Shown: positions 26,265 to 35,817, numbered from the stretch's first letter. The stretch is 64,000 nt of DNA from Streptomyces sp. NRRL F-6676 (GCF_000725625.1 NZ_JOHS01000024.1:1-64000), one strand, 5' to 3'. Translations and numbers: made by a program. The notes: a model not told the origin generated them from the letters alone.

Positions 26265-29216
26265 ATGGACGGTGGACCGCGGGTGCCGGAGCAGGGGCGG
26301 GCCGAGCAGACGGCGGCGCTGCGCTTCGGCGTGCTCGGCCCGGTGCGTGCCTGGCGCGGCGGCGAACCGCTGCCCACCGGCTCGCCCCAGCAGCGCGCCC
26401 AGCTCGCCGCGCTGCTGCTGCGCGAGGGCCGCACGGCGACCGCGTCCGAACTGATCGACGCCCTGTGGGGCGACGAACCGCCCTCCCGCGCCCTGGCCAC
26501 CATCCGCACCTACGCCTCCCGGCTGCGCAAGACGCTCGGCTCCGGGGTGCTGCACAGCGAGTCCGGCGGCTACGCGCTCAGGCTGTCCGAGGGCGACGAG
26601 CTGGACCTGCTGCGCGCCCAGGAACTCGTCGCCGACGCCGAGAAGGCCCGTTCCTCCGGTGATCTGGCCCGGGCCCGCGCGCTGCTCGACGAGGCGCTGG
26701 CCCTGTGGGACGGCGAATCGCTCGCGCACGTCCCGGGCCCGTACGCCGAGACCCAGCGCACCCGCCTGGAGGAGTGGCGGCTGCAACACCTGGAGTCCCG
26801 GCTCGACATGGACCTGGAGCAGGGCCGCCACGGCGAGGCCGTCTCCGAGCTCACCGCGCTGACCGCCACCCACCCGCTGCGCGAACGGCTGCGCGAACTG
26901 CTGATGCTGGCGCTGTACCGCAGCGGCCGGCAGGCCGAGGCCCTCGCGGTCTACGCCGACACCCGCCGCCTCCTCGCGGAGGAGCTCGGCGTCGACCCCC
27001 GCCCGGACCTCAGCGAGCTCCAGCAGCGCATCCTGCGCGCCGACCCCGCCCTCGCCGAGCCCCCCGCGCCCGCCCAGGAACCGGCCGCCGCCCCCGTACG
27101 GCCCGCCCAGCTCCCGGCCACCGTGCCGGACTTCACCGGCCGCGCGTCCTTCGTCAACGAGCTCGGCGACGTCCTCGCCTCCGCCGAGGGCAACGGCCGG
27201 GTGATGGCCGTCTCGGCGCTGGCCGGCATCGGCGGCGTCGGCAAGACCACCCTCGCCGTGCACGTGGCGCACCAGGCGCGTGCCGCGTTCCCCGACGGCC
27301 AGCTCTACGTCGACCTCCAGGGCGCCGGACCCCGCGCCGCCGAACCGGAGACCGTCCTCGGCTCCTTCCTGCGCGCGCTCGGCACCGCCGACTCCGCGAT
27401 CCCCGACTCCCTCGACGAGCGGTCGGCCCTGTACCGCTCGCTGCTGGACGGCCGCCGCGTCCTCGTCCTCCTGGACAACGCCCGTGACGCCGCCCAGGTC
27501 CGCCCGCTGCTGCCCGGCACCGAGGGCTGCGCGGCGCTGATCACCTCCCGCATCCGCATGGTCGACCTGGCCGGGGCGCACCTGGTCGACCTGGACGTGA
27601 TGTCCCCCGAGGAGGCGCTCCAGCTCTTCACCCGGATCGTCGGCGAGGAGCGGGCGGCCGGCGAGCGGCAGGCCGCGCTCGACGTCGTCGCCGCCTGCGG
27701 CTTCCTGCCGCTCGCCATCCGCATCGCCGCCTCCCGGCTGGCCGCCCGCCGCACCTGGACGGTGTCGGTGCTGGCCGCCAAGCTCGCCGACGAGCGCCGC
27801 CGGCTGGACGAGCTGCGCGCCGGCGACCTCGCCGTCAAGGCCACCTTCGAACTCGGCTACGGCGCCCTGGAGCCCGCCCAGGCGCGCGCGTTCCGGCTGC
27901 TCGGCCTGGCCGACGGCCCCGACCTCTCGCTCGCCGCCGCGGCCGCCGTACTGGACCTGCCGGCCGACGAGACGGAGGACCTGCTGGAGTCCCTCGTCGA
28001 CATGTCCCTGCTGGAATCGGCCGCGCCCGGCCGCTACCGCTACCACGACCTCGTCCGGCTCTACGCGCGTTCCTGCGCCGAACGCGACGAGAGCGCCCCC
28101 GGCGAGCGGGAGGAGGCGCTGTCCCGGCTGCTCGACTTCTACCTGGCCACGGTCGCGGGCGTGTACGCCATCGAGCGGCCCGGCGACCGGCTCGTGGACC
28201 ACCTGGAGCGGGCCGCCTATCCGGGGCTGACCTTCTCCGACCGGCACGCCGCGCAGGACTGGCTGTACGCGGAGGCCGTCTGCCTGCTGGCCTGTGTACG
28301 GCAGTCCGCCCGCCCCGGCACCCTGCGCCGCGCCGCCGACGTGCTGTGGGCGGCGGTCGACCTGGCCGAGTCGGGCGCCAACTCCCGCGAGTACAAGGCG
28401 GTCGCGGCACTGCTGCGGGACGTCGCCGAGGAGACCCGGGACGCGCGCACCCAGGCGCGGGCGCTGACCGCGCTGGCGTTCGTCCACCACATCTCCGGCA
28501 GCCGCTTCGACGTGGCGGTGGAGGAGGCCCGGCGGGCCACCGAACTGGCCGGGGCCGCCGGGGACCCGCTCACCGGCTGCTGGTCGTCGAACATCAGCGG
28601 CGTCGTCGCGCTCTACCAGAACCGCCACGACGAGGGCGAGGAGCACTTCACCCGCGCCATCGAGAGCTTCCGCGCGCTCGGCGACCGGCCCGGCGAGGCG
28701 AGCGCCCTGTGCAACCTCTCCCGCATCCACCTGGCCACCGGCCGCACCGGCAGCGCGGTCGCGCTGGCCCGCCAGGGCACGGCGATGTACGACGACATGG
28801 GGCACGCCCTCAAGGGCGCCAACGGCCGCTACGCGCTGGGCCTCGCGCTCACCGCGAGCGGCAAGCTGGTGGAGGCGACCGACTGCCTCCAGCAGGCGCT
28901 GCTCGTCTTCCGGGACTCCCGGCAGCGGCTGTGGGAGGGCATGACCCTCTTCCGGCTCGCCGAACTCGACCTCACCGCGCGCCGCCCCGCGCAGGCGGCG
29001 TCCAACGCCGAGATGGCGCTGACGCTGCTGCGCGGCATCGGCGGCGACTGGCGACGCGGCAACGTCCTGACCGCCCTCGGACGCGCGCTGCACGGCATAG
29101 GGCAGCACGGCCGCGCCGAGGTCTGCTGGCGCGAGGCGCTGGACCTGTTCGAGGCGCTGGGCGCACCGGAGGCGGACGAGGTGCGGACGCTGCTGAACCC
29201 GGCGTCGGTCGCGTGA
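26265..29216 (+). CDS. afsR: AfsR, SARP-type global regulator of secondary metabolism
   Basis: A 983-aa regulator beginning with an OmpR-like SARP DNA-binding domain (about residues 20-110), a bacterial transcription-activation domain (about 115-260), an NB-ARC ATPase with Walker A GIGGVGKTTLA near residue 321, and a C-terminal TPR array (about 650-975). The N-terminal sequence MDGGPRVPEQ and overall length match AfsR as remembered from S. coelicolor (about 993 aa). AfsR is phosphorylated by AfsK and activates afsS. Both partners lie immediately downstream, which secures the assignment. GGAGG upstream of the ATG. Confidence 0.96.
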   Translation: MDGGPRVPEQGRAEQTAALRFGVLGPVRAWRGGEPLPTGSPQQRAQLAALLLREGRTATASELIDALWGDEPPSRALATIRTYASRLRKTLGSGVLHSESGGYALRLSEGDELDLLRAQELVADAEKARSSGDLARARALLDEALALWDGESLAHVPGPYAETQRTRLEEWRLQHLESRLDMDLEQGRHGEAVSELTALTATHPLRERLRELLMLALYRSGRQAEALAVYADTRRLLAEELGVDPRPDLSELQQRILRADPALAEPPAPAQEPAAAPVRPAQLPATVPDFTGRASFVNELGDVLASAEGNGRVMAVSALAGIGGVGKTTLAVHVAHQARAAFPDGQLYVDLQGAGPRAAEPETVLGSFLRALGTADSAIPDSLDERSALYRSLLDGRRVLVLLDNARDAAQVRPLLPGTEGCAALITSRIRMVDLAGAHLVDLDVMSPEEALQLFTRIVGEERAAGERQAALDVVAACGFLPLAIRIAASRLAARRTWTVSVLAAKLADERRRLDELRAGDLAVKATFELGYGALEPAQARAFRLLGLADGPDLSLAAAAAVLDLPADETEDLLESLVDMSLLESAAPGRYRYHDLVRLYARSCAERDESAPGEREEALSRLLDFYLATVAGVYAIERPGDRLVDHLERAAYPGLTFSDRHAAQDWLYAEAVCLLACVRQSARPGTLRRAADVLWAAVDLAESGANSREYKAVAALLRDVAEETRDARTQARALTALAFVHHISGSRFDVAVEEARRATELAGAAGDPLTGCWSSNISGVVALYQNRHDEGEEHFTRAIESFRALGDRPGEASALCNLSRIHLATGRTGSAVALARQGTAMYDDMGHALKGANGRYALGLALTASGKLVEATDCLQQALLVFRDSRQRLWEGMTLFRLAELDLTARRPAQAASNAEMALTLLRGIGGDWRRGNVLTALGRALHGIGQHGRAEVCWREALDLFEALGAPEADEVRTLLNPASVA

Positions 29217-29255
29217 GCGGGGCGTTCGCCGGGCCGGGTCGGGGCCGGCGGCGGA

Positions 29256-29277
29256 CGTTCATCGTTCGTTTATCGCC
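29256..29277 (+). promoter_or_regulatory. AfsR operator in front of afsS
   Basis: Two adjacent 11-nt direct repeats, CGTTCATCGTT and CGTTTATCGCC. This is the spacing and sequence type bound by AfsR (and overlapped by PhoP) in the S. coelicolor afsS promoter. The repeats would overlap the -35; the afsS ATG follows 180 bases later. Confidence 0.7.
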
Positions 29278-29456
29278 GTACGGCACTCTCGACATGTCGA
29301 GCCGTCGCGTCGGGGGGCAGGCGGACCGGCGAGTGGCCGGGTACTCATGGTGAACCGGCCAGGCGGGAGCCGTCCGGCAGTCCACGGGGGAGTTGCCGGG
29401 CGGATCCCGCCCTCCACCGCACAGTTGTTCCGCAACATTCAGGGGAGGAACTCGAG

Positions 29457-29648
29457 ATGAGCGACGAGAACACCACGGACAACGTCCACGCCACCGGCGA
29501 GCCGGTCGCCGAGCCGCAGGGCAACGTGCACGCGACGGGCGAGCCCGTGGCCGCGAAGAACGTCCACGCCACGATCGAGCCGGCGAAGCTCGGCGACACC
29601 GGCGAGGCGTCGACGGACAACGTCCACGCCACGGACGAGCCGGTCTGA
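29457..29648 (+). CDS. afsS: AfsS (AfsR2), small activator with repeated HATxEP motifs
   Basis: A 63-aa protein whose core is four repeats: NVHATGEPV, NVHATGEPV, NVHATIEPA and NVHATDEPV. Length and repeats match AfsS, the small target of AfsR that stimulates antibiotic production through pathway-specific activators. The mechanism in the family is unresolved. The ATG has GGGGAGGAA upstream. It lies 240 bp after afsR, with AfsR-type direct repeats in the gap. Confidence 0.95.
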   Translation: MSDENTTDNVHATGEPVAEPQGNVHATGEPVAAKNVHATIEPAKLGDTGEASTDNVHATDEPV

Positions 29649-29808
29649 CCGAACCTCTCCCGCACGGGGGAAACCGGCCGCGGCACCGCTTGGGGGAGCA
29701 CGCCGCGGCCGGGCGCAACCGGGTCCCGCACGGGGAGGGACCCACACGGGGATCGGCCCCGGCGTCTGGGGAGACGCCGGGGCCGAGGTGTGTCCGCGGG
29801 ACGGTGGG

Positions 29809-30369
29809 TCAGGAGGCTTCCGGGGCCCGCGGTGCGGGGTCGCACTCCTCGATCTCGGCGGCGAAGGAGTCGTCGCTGGGTCTCACCTTCGCGGTGACCG
29901 TGCCGTTGGCCGGCACCTCGACGTCCTTGCGCACGGTGTCGAGTTCGTAGGTCAGGTCGGCCTTGAAGACGACGGTGACGGTGAACGTGCCCTTCGTACC
30001 GTTGGGGTTGGTCACCCGGACCTTGGTGTACGGCCTGCTCGTGGTCGCGCAGTCGACCAGTTCCACGGTGGCGTCGTCGAGAGAGGACGCCGTGCTGCTG
30101 CCGCTGCCGTCGCCGTAGTAGTCGTCGTCGTTGTCGTCGTACGGATCCCGGTCCCGGTACCCGCCGGAACTGCCGCCGTACGAGTCGTCGTCGCTGTCGT
30201 CGTCGCTGCCGTGGTAGCTGTCGTGATCCTGACTGGAACTACTGCAACCGCCGCCACCGCTTCCACCGTGCCCGTGCCCACCGTGCCCCCGGCTCGAGAA
30301 CCCGGTCAGGGCGAGGACGACGAGCGCCAAGACAGCGGCAAGCCTGAGTGTGGTCCCCCGTATACGCAT
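29809..30369 (-). CDS. secreted low-complexity protein with Cys-less lipobox
   Basis: A 186-aa exported protein. Residues 1-25 form a signal peptide (RLAAVLALVVLALTGFSS). Then comes a Gly/His/Ser/Asp-rich linker including DSDDDS repeats (about 27-90) and a C-terminal beta-rich domain of about 95 residues with two cysteines (VELVDCATT, EIEECDP), probably a disulfide. The signal ends LTGF where related lipoproteins would have LTGC, so lipid anchoring appears lost. It occupies the position between afsS and afsK; involvement in that cascade is not shown. Confidence 0.75.
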   Translation of the reverse strand: MRIRGTTLRLAAVLALVVLALTGFSSRGHGGHGHGGSGGGGCSSSSQDHDSYHGSDDDSDDDSYGGSSGGYRDRDPYDDNDDDYYGDGSGSSTASSLDDATVELVDCATTSRPYTKVRVTNPNGTKGTFTVTVVFKADLTYELDTVRKDVEVPANGTVTAKVRPSDDSFAAEIEECDPAPRAPEAS

Positions 30370-30387
30370 ACGACCACCCTAGGTGCC

Positions 30388-30440
30388 TTTAAGGGGCGCG
30401 GGGAACTGCGCGACAAGCCACGACGGCCCCGCACCCGCGC
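30388..30440 (+). repeat. copy of dispersed intergenic repeat
   Basis: AAGGGGCGCGGGGAACTGCG and following bases, the full-length form of the family, lies directly in front of the secreted-protein gene and behind afsK. Confidence 0.6.
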
Positions 30441-30487
30441 TGTCAGGCGCACCCCCACCCCACTAGGCGCCCAAAGCCGACGGCACG

Positions 30488-32857
30488 TCACGCCGTACGC
30501 GCAGTACCGGTCCCCTTCTCCGCGTCGAGCGCGTACACGCACCGGTCCTTGCTGCACGCGTAGACCACCCCGTCCCGCACCACCGGCGACCCCGTGATCT
30601 CCCCGCCCGTCGCCAGCTTCCACCGCAGCCGGCCGTCGTCGGCCTTGAGCGTGTACAGCAGGTGGTCCGTGGAGCCGAAGTGGATGCGGCCCTCCGCGAC
30701 CACCGGCGCGCCCACGACGTCGCCGCCCGCCTGGAACCGCCACTTCGGCGTGCCGGTCACCGCGTCCAGCGTGTAGAGCCCCTTGCCGCTGCCGACGTGC
30801 ACATGCCCGCCGGCCACCAGCACGGGCTCGATCGAGGCCCGCGCCTCCGTGGCGATCCGCCAGCGGTCACGGCCGTCGGTGGCGTCGAGGGCGTAGACCG
30901 TGCCGAGGTAGTCGGCGAGGTAGACGCCGCCGCCGGTGACCGCCGGGCCGGGGACGAACATCGGCGGGCACAGGAAGACGGCGGGCGCCTCGAAGTGCCA
31001 GCGCACATGCCCGCCGGCCACGTCGAGGGCCATCACCCGCGTGCCGGCCGAGACGTAGACGAAGCCGTCCGGGGCGTGGGTGAGCCGTACCGGCACTCCC
31101 CCGCAGGACGCGGCGTCGCCGATCGGGTACGACCAGCGCTCCTCGCCCGTACGGGCCTCGAGCGCGCGCAGCCGGGCGTCCTTCCAGACGTACACCGTGC
31201 CGTCGTGCACGGCGGGGCCCGCCTCGGGGGCCTCGAAGTCGGTCTGGGCGCCGGTCAGTTCCCACAGCTTCTGCCCGGTGGACGCCTCCCAGGCCTGGAC
31301 GCCGCCGCCGCGCGTGCCGGTGACGACCGTGCCGCGGTCGGCCTGGAGCGAGTAGACCCAGGCGTCGGTGGAGACCCGCCACAGGTCGCCGCCCTCGCGG
31401 GCGTCGAGCGCGACGAGCGTCGGCCCGTCGGAGGCGTGGATACGGCCGTCGGCGACCGTCATCGACCAGGCGACGTCGCGCGTCTTGAAGCGGCGGCGGC
31501 CGGTGGCGACGTCGAGCGCGTGCACCTCGAAGGAGGTGACGTAGACGAGGTCGCCGGCGACGGAGGGGGTGCCCCACACGTCGTTGGACATGCGGAAGCG
31601 CCACGGCCGCCAGCCGGCGGGCGCGGCCTCCGGCGGGGCGGGCGGAGCGGCCGTCGGGGCCGGGTCGGCGCCGTTGACGCCGGGGCGCGGCTTGGACCAG
31701 CTGGCGGTGAGCGCGGACTCGGGCGGCAGCGGCTTGATCGCGGTGGCCCGCATGTCGACGACGCGGGGGCCGGGCCCGATCGGCACCGGGACGCCCGCGA
31801 GCCGCACCGGACCGGTGTCGGGCGCACCGCCGGGGCCGGGGCCGGGGGCGGTCGCCGGCAGCGGCACGGGCGCCGGGTCGTGGGAGGGCGGGGGCGGCAC
31901 CACGGGGGCGGCCGGTCCGCCGCCGCGCGGGGCGGGCGGTGCCGGGGGCCGTACGGTCGTCCGTCCGCCGCGCCGGGTCTCTATCAGGCCGACGGCCGAC
32001 TCCGGGAGCCACGCCGAGGCCGTACCGCTGTCGTCGGTGCCGGCGCCGAACAGGTGGGGCGCGAGCTGGGCCTGGAGGTCGGCGGGGTTGGGGCGGGCGG
32101 TGGGCTCCATCCGCATGCAGGACTCGATGAGCGGGCGCAGCTCGTCGGGGAGCCCGGACAGGTCCGGGCCCTCGCGCAGCAGCATGAAGACCGTCTCGAC
32201 CGGGTTGGCGCCGTGGAAGGGCGGATGGCCGGTGGCGGCGAAGACCAGCATCGAGCCGAGCGAGAAGACGTCGCTCGCGCCGGTGACGCTGCGGGAGTCC
32301 TTGGCCTGCTCGGGCGACATGTAGGCGGGGGTGCCGACGGCGACGTTCGTCATCGTCAAACGGGTGTTCGAAACGCCGGAGGCGATGCCGAAGTCGATCA
32401 CCCGGGGGCCGTCCTCGACGACGAGGACGTTCGACGGCTTCAGGTCGCGGTGGACCAGTCCGGCGCCGTGGATCGACTGGAGCGCCTCGGCGACACCGGC
32501 GGCCAGCCAGCGCACCGCCTGGGCGGGCAGCGGCCCGCAGTCGTTCACTATCTCCTCGAGCGAGGGCGCCGGCACGTAGGCGGTGGCCAGCCAGGGCACC
32601 GCGGCGCGCGGGTCGGCGTCGACCACGGCGGCCGTGTAGAAGCCGGAGACCGCGCGGGCCGCCTCCACCTCGCGCGTGAACCGCACCCGGAACAGCTGGT
32701 CCTCGGCCAGCTCCGTGCGCACCGTCTTGATCGCCACGCGCCGCCCGGACGCCGAGCGCGCGAGATAGACCAGCCCCATGCCGCCCGCGCCCAGCCGCCC
32801 GAGTACCTCGAACGGCCCGATACGCCGCGGATCGTGCTGCGTCAGCTGATCCACCAC
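30488..32857 (-). CDS. afsK: AfsK serine/threonine kinase with PQQ-type beta-propeller
   Basis: A 789-aa kinase. The Hanks-type domain has GRLGAGGMG near residue 20, the AIK lysine near 48, HRDLKPSN near 136 and DFG near 155, followed by the activation loop with [13 protein letters not shown] Pro-rich linker (about 280-430) leads to a C-terminal beta-propeller of PQQ-like repeats (WDAxTG and LDAxxG units). AfsK phosphorylates AfsR and also affects polar growth in S. coelicolor. The GTG at 32857, giving [10 protein letters not shown], follows GGAGG and matches the known AfsK N-terminus; a longer in-frame start exists but is not supported. Orientation is opposite to afsR/afsS. Confidence 0.96.
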   Translation of the reverse strand: MVDQLTQHDPRRIGPFEVLGRLGAGGMGLVYLARSASGRRVAIKTVRTELAEDQLFRVRFTREVEAARAVSGFYTAAVVDADPRAAVPWLATAYVPAPSLEEIVNDCGPLPAQAVRWLAAGVAEALQSIHGAGLVHRDLKPSNVLVVEDGPRVIDFGIASGVSNTRLTMTNVAVGTPAYMSPEQAKDSRSVTGASDVFSLGSMLVFAATGHPPFHGANPVETVFMLLREGPDLSGLPDELRPLIESCMRMEPTARPNPADLQAQLAPHLFGAGTDDSGTASAWLPESAVGLIETRRGGRTTVRPPAPPAPRGGGPAAPVVPPPPSHDPAPVPLPATAPGPGPGGAPDTGPVRLAGVPVPIGPGPRVVDMRATAIKPLPPESALTASWSKPRPGVNGADPAPTAAPPAPPEAAPAGWRPWRFRMSNDVWGTPSVAGDLVYVTSFEVHALDVATGRRRFKTRDVAWSMTVADGRIHASDGPTLVALDAREGGDLWRVSTDAWVYSLQADRGTVVTGTRGGGVQAWEASTGQKLWELTGAQTDFEAPEAGPAVHDGTVYVWKDARLRALEARTGEERWSYPIGDAASCGGVPVRLTHAPDGFVYVSAGTRVMALDVAGGHVRWHFEAPAVFLCPPMFVPGPAVTGGGVYLADYLGTVYALDATDGRDRWRIATEARASIEPVLVAGGHVHVGSGKGLYTLDAVTGTPKWRFQAGGDVVGAPVVAEGRIHFGSTDHLLYTLKADDGRLRWKLATGGEITGSPVVRDGVVYACSKDRCVYALDAEKGTGTARTA

Positions 32858-33067
32858 TTGCCTGCCACCTCCCCGTACGGCCCGCGTGACCCTCGTCCAG
32901 TACGCGACCCCGTGCAGCGTCTCACCACCGCACCGCCATGGCGGCACGCACCCCGATTCTTCCTGTCCGGAGCCCCTGAGGCGAACCCGCGGGCGGAACG
33001 GGGTGTTGTCGGACAAAAGGGCCGGGCGCGGCCCCGCGGGCGCGTCCGGTGAACGTCGGGGAGCGCC

Positions 33068-33823
33068 CTACCGTTCCAGCAGGGCGAAGGACGCGCCCTG
33101 ATTGTCGGTGACGACCGCCACCGTGCCGTACGACGTCCCGAACGGGCCGGCCTGGGTACGGCCGCCCAGACGGTGAACGGTGGCGAGCGTCTTCTCCACG
33201 TCGCCGACGCCGAAGTGGACGAGGAAGTGCGGGGGCATCTCGGGCGGGAACACGTCGGCGACGGCGGCGCGGCCGAAGTCGGGGGCGGCGCCGGGGCCGA
33301 ACAGGGCGTCGTGGAAGAGCCCGGCGTAGAAGTCGTTCGCGGTGCCGGTGTCCCGGGTGTACAGCTCGGCCCAGGTGAAGGTGCCGGGCTCGTGCCGGCA
33401 CGCGAACCCGGCGTGCGTGCCGGGCTGCCAGAGCCCGAAGACGGCGCCCTCGGGGTCGGCGGCGAGCGCCATGACGCCGAGCGCGCCCACCGCGCTCGGC
33501 CCGGTGATCACCTGACCGCCGGCCGCACGGATGCGTCCGGTGAGGGCGGGGAGGTCGGGGGCGGCGAAGTACACGGTCCACACGGTCGGCATCCGCCCGT
33601 CGCCCTTGGGCGCGAGCGCGGCGACGGACCCGCCGTCCCGGCAGGCCCACCACACGTCGTCGTCGGCCGCCTCGAAGCTCCACCCGAAGAGCTCCCCGTA
33701 GAAGCGCCGCCCGGCCTCGACGTCGGAAAGCTGCACTTCGATCCAGCAGGGAACGCCTTCGGCGAAGGCGGGACCGGCCTCGGAGTCTCGCGCGTCGGTG
33801 CCGGGGGGCGGGTTTTCGGCCAT
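33068..33823 (-). CDS. VOC family protein, two-domain
   Basis: A 251-aa protein with two tandem vicinal-oxygen-chelate (glyoxalase/dioxygenase fold) modules: residues 24-135 (PCWIEVQLSDVEAGRRFYGE) and 147-250 (FTWAELYTRDTGTANDFYAG). Metal ligands are incompletely kept, so it may bind rather than turn over its ligand; the family includes bleomycin-resistance-like proteins. Divergent from the adjacent TetR gene. TACGTT lies exactly six bases before the ATG, suggesting a leaderless message. Confidence 0.9.
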   Translation of the reverse strand: MAENPPPGTDARDSEAGPAFAEGVPCWIEVQLSDVEAGRRFYGELFGWSFEAADDDVWWACRDGGSVAALAPKGDGRMPTVWTVYFAAPDLPALTGRIRAAGGQVITGPSAVGALGVMALAADPEGAVFGLWQPGTHAGFACRHEPGTFTWAELYTRDTGTANDFYAGLFHDALFGPGAAPDFGRAAVADVFPPEMPPHFLVHFGVGDVEKTLATVHRLGGRTQAGPFGTSYGTVAVVTDNQGASFALLER

Positions 33824-33829
33824 GTGGTG

Positions 33830-33835
33830 AACGTA
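33830..33835 (-). promoter_or_regulatory. -10 element of VOC gene
   Basis: TACGTT on the minus strand, then CACCAC and the ATG; no ribosome site, so probably leaderless. Confidence 0.45.
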
Positions 33836-33920
33836 GCCGCGCGGGCGCCGACTCGCGCGCGGGGTTGCTCCGGGCCGGCTCCCACCCGGCCGCGCGACCC
33901 CCCGGAAAGGGGGTCACAAA

Positions 33921-33943
33921 GACCGCACTCCCCATTTGCAGTC
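33921..33943. promoter_or_regulatory. imperfect palindrome between VOC and TetR genes
   Basis: GACCGCA and TGCAGTC (one mismatch) separated by nine bases, about 40 bp upstream of the tetR start. It is a plausible autoregulatory operator acting on both divergent genes. Confidence 0.4.
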
Positions 33944-33972
33944 GGCCGAATCGCGCTCCGATCACCCCTCGG

Positions 33973-33978
33973 TAAGCT
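33973..33978 (+). promoter_or_regulatory. -10 element of tetR gene
   Basis: TAAGCT followed by GACGAC and the ATG at 33985; a leaderless start is likely. Confidence 0.45.
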
Positions 33979-33984
33979 GACGAC

Positions 33985-34632
33985 ATGACAGGACAAGTGC
34001 GTACCGTCGACGGCCGCGTGGCCGGTCGACGCGGGCAGGCGACGCGGCAGAAACTGCTCGACTGCCTCGGTGAGATGCTCAGTTCCTCGCCCTACCGGGA
34101 CGTCAAGGTCATCGACGTCGCACGGAAGGCGGGCACGTCACCCGCGACCTTCTACCAGTACTTTCCGGACGTCGAAGGCGCCGTCCTGGAGATCGCCGAG
34201 CGCATGGCCGGCGAGAGCGCGGTGCTGGGCGAGCTGGTCGAGGGACGCTCCTGGGTGGGCCGCTCCGGCTGGGGAACCGCCCAGGAATTCGTCGATGGCT
34301 TCCTCGACTTCTGGCGCAAAAACGACGCCATCCTCCGGGTGGTCGAACTCGGTGCCGCGGAAGGGGATAAACGTTTCCACAAGATCAGATCGAAGACCCT
34401 CAACGCGCTGCACGGCTCGCTCTCCGAAGCGATCGCCGAACTCCAGTCCAAGGGCCGCGTCGACAAGGACGTCAGCCCCGCGGCGATGGCCGGCTCCATC
34501 GTGACGATGCTCGCGGCGGTCGCCTCACACCAGAAGGGCCCCCAGTCCTTCGGCATCAAGGCCGCCGAACTGCGGCCCAACCTCGCCCTGTTGGTGTACC
34601 TGGGCGTCACCGGCAAGAAGCCGACGAAGTAG
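33985..34632 (+). CDS. TetR-family transcriptional regulator
   Basis: A 215-aa TetR protein, HTH at about residues 20-65 (RQKLLDCLGEMLSSSPYRDV and AGTSPATFYQYFPDVEGAVL), with the ligand domain afterwards. Relatives near afsK in other streptomycetes are highly conserved, suggesting a core rather than accessory role; the effector is unknown. It is divergent from the VOC gene with a palindrome in between and an apparently leaderless promoter. Confidence 0.92.
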   Translation: MTGQVRTVDGRVAGRRGQATRQKLLDCLGEMLSSSPYRDVKVIDVARKAGTSPATFYQYFPDVEGAVLEIAERMAGESAVLGELVEGRSWVGRSGWGTAQEFVDGFLDFWRKNDAILRVVELGAAEGDKRFHKIRSKTLNALHGSLSEAIAELQSKGRVDKDVSPAAMAGSIVTMLAAVASHQKGPQSFGIKAAELRPNLALLVYLGVTGKKPTK

Positions 34633-34740
34633 GACGCGGCAAGGCGGGGCAAGAGCGGCAACAGCGCGCCCGGCACCACCGTCCGGACGTCCGAGTCCTG
34701 TCATGCGGACGGCCGGACGGACGACCGCCGAGACCGCCCG

Positions 34741-34812
34741 GGTAGCCCAGGCAGCTCAGGTAGTCCAGGCAGCGCAGGTAGTCCAGGCAGCGCAGGTAGA
34801 CCGGGTAGCTCA
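34741..34812. repeat. 9-nt tandem repeat array
   Basis: Eight units of GGYAGYNCA alternate between GGTAGTCCA and GGCAGCGCA forms. It lies in the 446-bp gap after the TetR gene. Confidence 0.75.
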
Positions 34813-34825
34813 GACAGCCGTCGGC

Positions 34826-35068
34826 TCAGCGCTCCACCTTGACCCTCGCCGTTTCGTTCCCCGGCCGCGGATCGCGCCGGTCGAGGGCCGTCCTCCCCGG
34901 CCGCAGCGCCACCGTGCCCTCCCCCGCCCGGTCCGGATCGAGCGTGAAGTCCAAGGTGCGGCTCTCGCCGGGAGCAGCGACCCGCCCAGCGCCACCCCCG
35001 CCGTACGCCCTCGCCCTCGCCCTCGCCCTCGCCGACCGTCACCGGGTCCCCCGCTGTTCGTCCAGTGA
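34826..35068 (-). pseudogene. decayed gene fragment, C-terminal beta-domain
   Basis: Reading the minus strand, a credible protein end is visible just before the TGA at 34826 (PGESRTLDFTLDPDRAGEG followed later by NETARVKVER), with no start codon. Upstream, plausible pieces continue only by changing frame at a run of GAGGGC repeats (DPVTVGEGEGEG in one frame, YHWTNSG in another). The simplest reading is a gene reduced to its 3' end by frameshifts; the neighbouring PNPOx-like gene now starts at its edge. Family not identified. Confidence 0.4.
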
Positions 35069-35072
35069 TACT
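35067..35072 (+). promoter_or_regulatory. -10 element of PNPOx-like gene
   Basis: GATACT followed by CGACGC and the ATG at 35079; leaderless spacing. Confidence 0.4.
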
Positions 35073-35078
35073 CGACGC

Positions 35079-35762
35079 ATGACCGAAGACCTTCAGGCGT
35101 TGCTGAGATCGTTGCGGGTGTGGGACCCGGAGGTCACCGAACTGCGGGGGTTCGACCCGGCCGGGGCGCCCGGCGAACCGCTCGCGCTGTTTCACGCGTG
35201 GTTCGCGGAGGCGGTGGCGGCGGGTCAGCGGGAGCCGCACACGATGTCGCTGGCGACGGTGGACGAGGAGGGGCTGCCGGACGTCCGCACGGTGATGCTG
35301 CACGGCGCGGACGCGGCCGGCTGGTCGTTCGGCACGCACGACACCAGCCGCAAGGGCCGTCAGCTCGCCGCCCGCCCGCAGGCCGCGCTCGGCTTCTACT
35401 GGCCGGCGCTGGGCCGTCAGGTCCGGCTGCGCGGCCCGGTGACGCGGGCCCCCGCCGCCGAGGGCGCGGCCGATCTGCACGCCCGTTCGACGGGCGCGCT
35501 GGCGGCCGCGCTGGTGGGCCGGCAGAGCGAGGTGCTGGGCTCGCCGGAGGAGCTGGCGGCGCGCTCGGACGCGGCCTGGGAGCGGGCCGCCGCGGAGCCG
35601 GAGGCCCCGGCCCCCACCTGGACCCTCTACCGGCTGGCCCCGGTGGAGGCCGAGTTCTTCCAGGGCGACCCGCGCCGCCGCCACGTCCGCCTGCGCTACC
35701 GGCGCGAGGCGGGGGCGGCGGCGGATGCGGGGGCGTGGGTACGGGAGCTGCTGTGGCCGTGA
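35079..35762 (+). CDS. pyridoxine/pyridoxamine 5'-phosphate oxidase-like protein
   Basis: A 227-aa split-barrel flavoprotein with the PNPOx pattern: HTMSLATVDEEGLPDVRTVM, then FGTHDTSRKGRQLAARPQAA and LGRQVRLRGPVTR, ending HVRLRYRRE. It is a second copy beside the true pdxH at 61839 and has a shortened N-terminus and lower similarity, so a side reaction or an FMN-dependent role is possible. An upstream frame adds 80 unlikely residues. No ribosome site; leaderless start inferred. Confidence 0.85.
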   Translation: MTEDLQALLRSLRVWDPEVTELRGFDPAGAPGEPLALFHAWFAEAVAAGQREPHTMSLATVDEEGLPDVRTVMLHGADAAGWSFGTHDTSRKGRQLAARPQAALGFYWPALGRQVRLRGPVTRAPAAEGAADLHARSTGALAAALVGRQSEVLGSPEELAARSDAAWERAAAEPEAPAPTWTLYRLAPVEAEFFQGDPRRRHVRLRYRREAGAAADAGAWVRELLWP

Positions 35763-35817
35763 CCCGGGGCGCGGACGCCGGTCACGGCCGGTACGGCTGC
35801 CGGAACGCGTGCGCCGG

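Noticed and set aside
34741..34812. possible CRISPR array from regular short repeats
   Set aside because: Nine-base units without spacers and no cas genes; it is a simple tandem repeat.
34701..35684. 327-codon minus-strand frame with LPGLP repeats
   Set aside because: Mostly antisense to the PNPOx-like gene; the repeats come from the 9-nt tandem array. Only a short 3' remnant in another frame looks protein-like.
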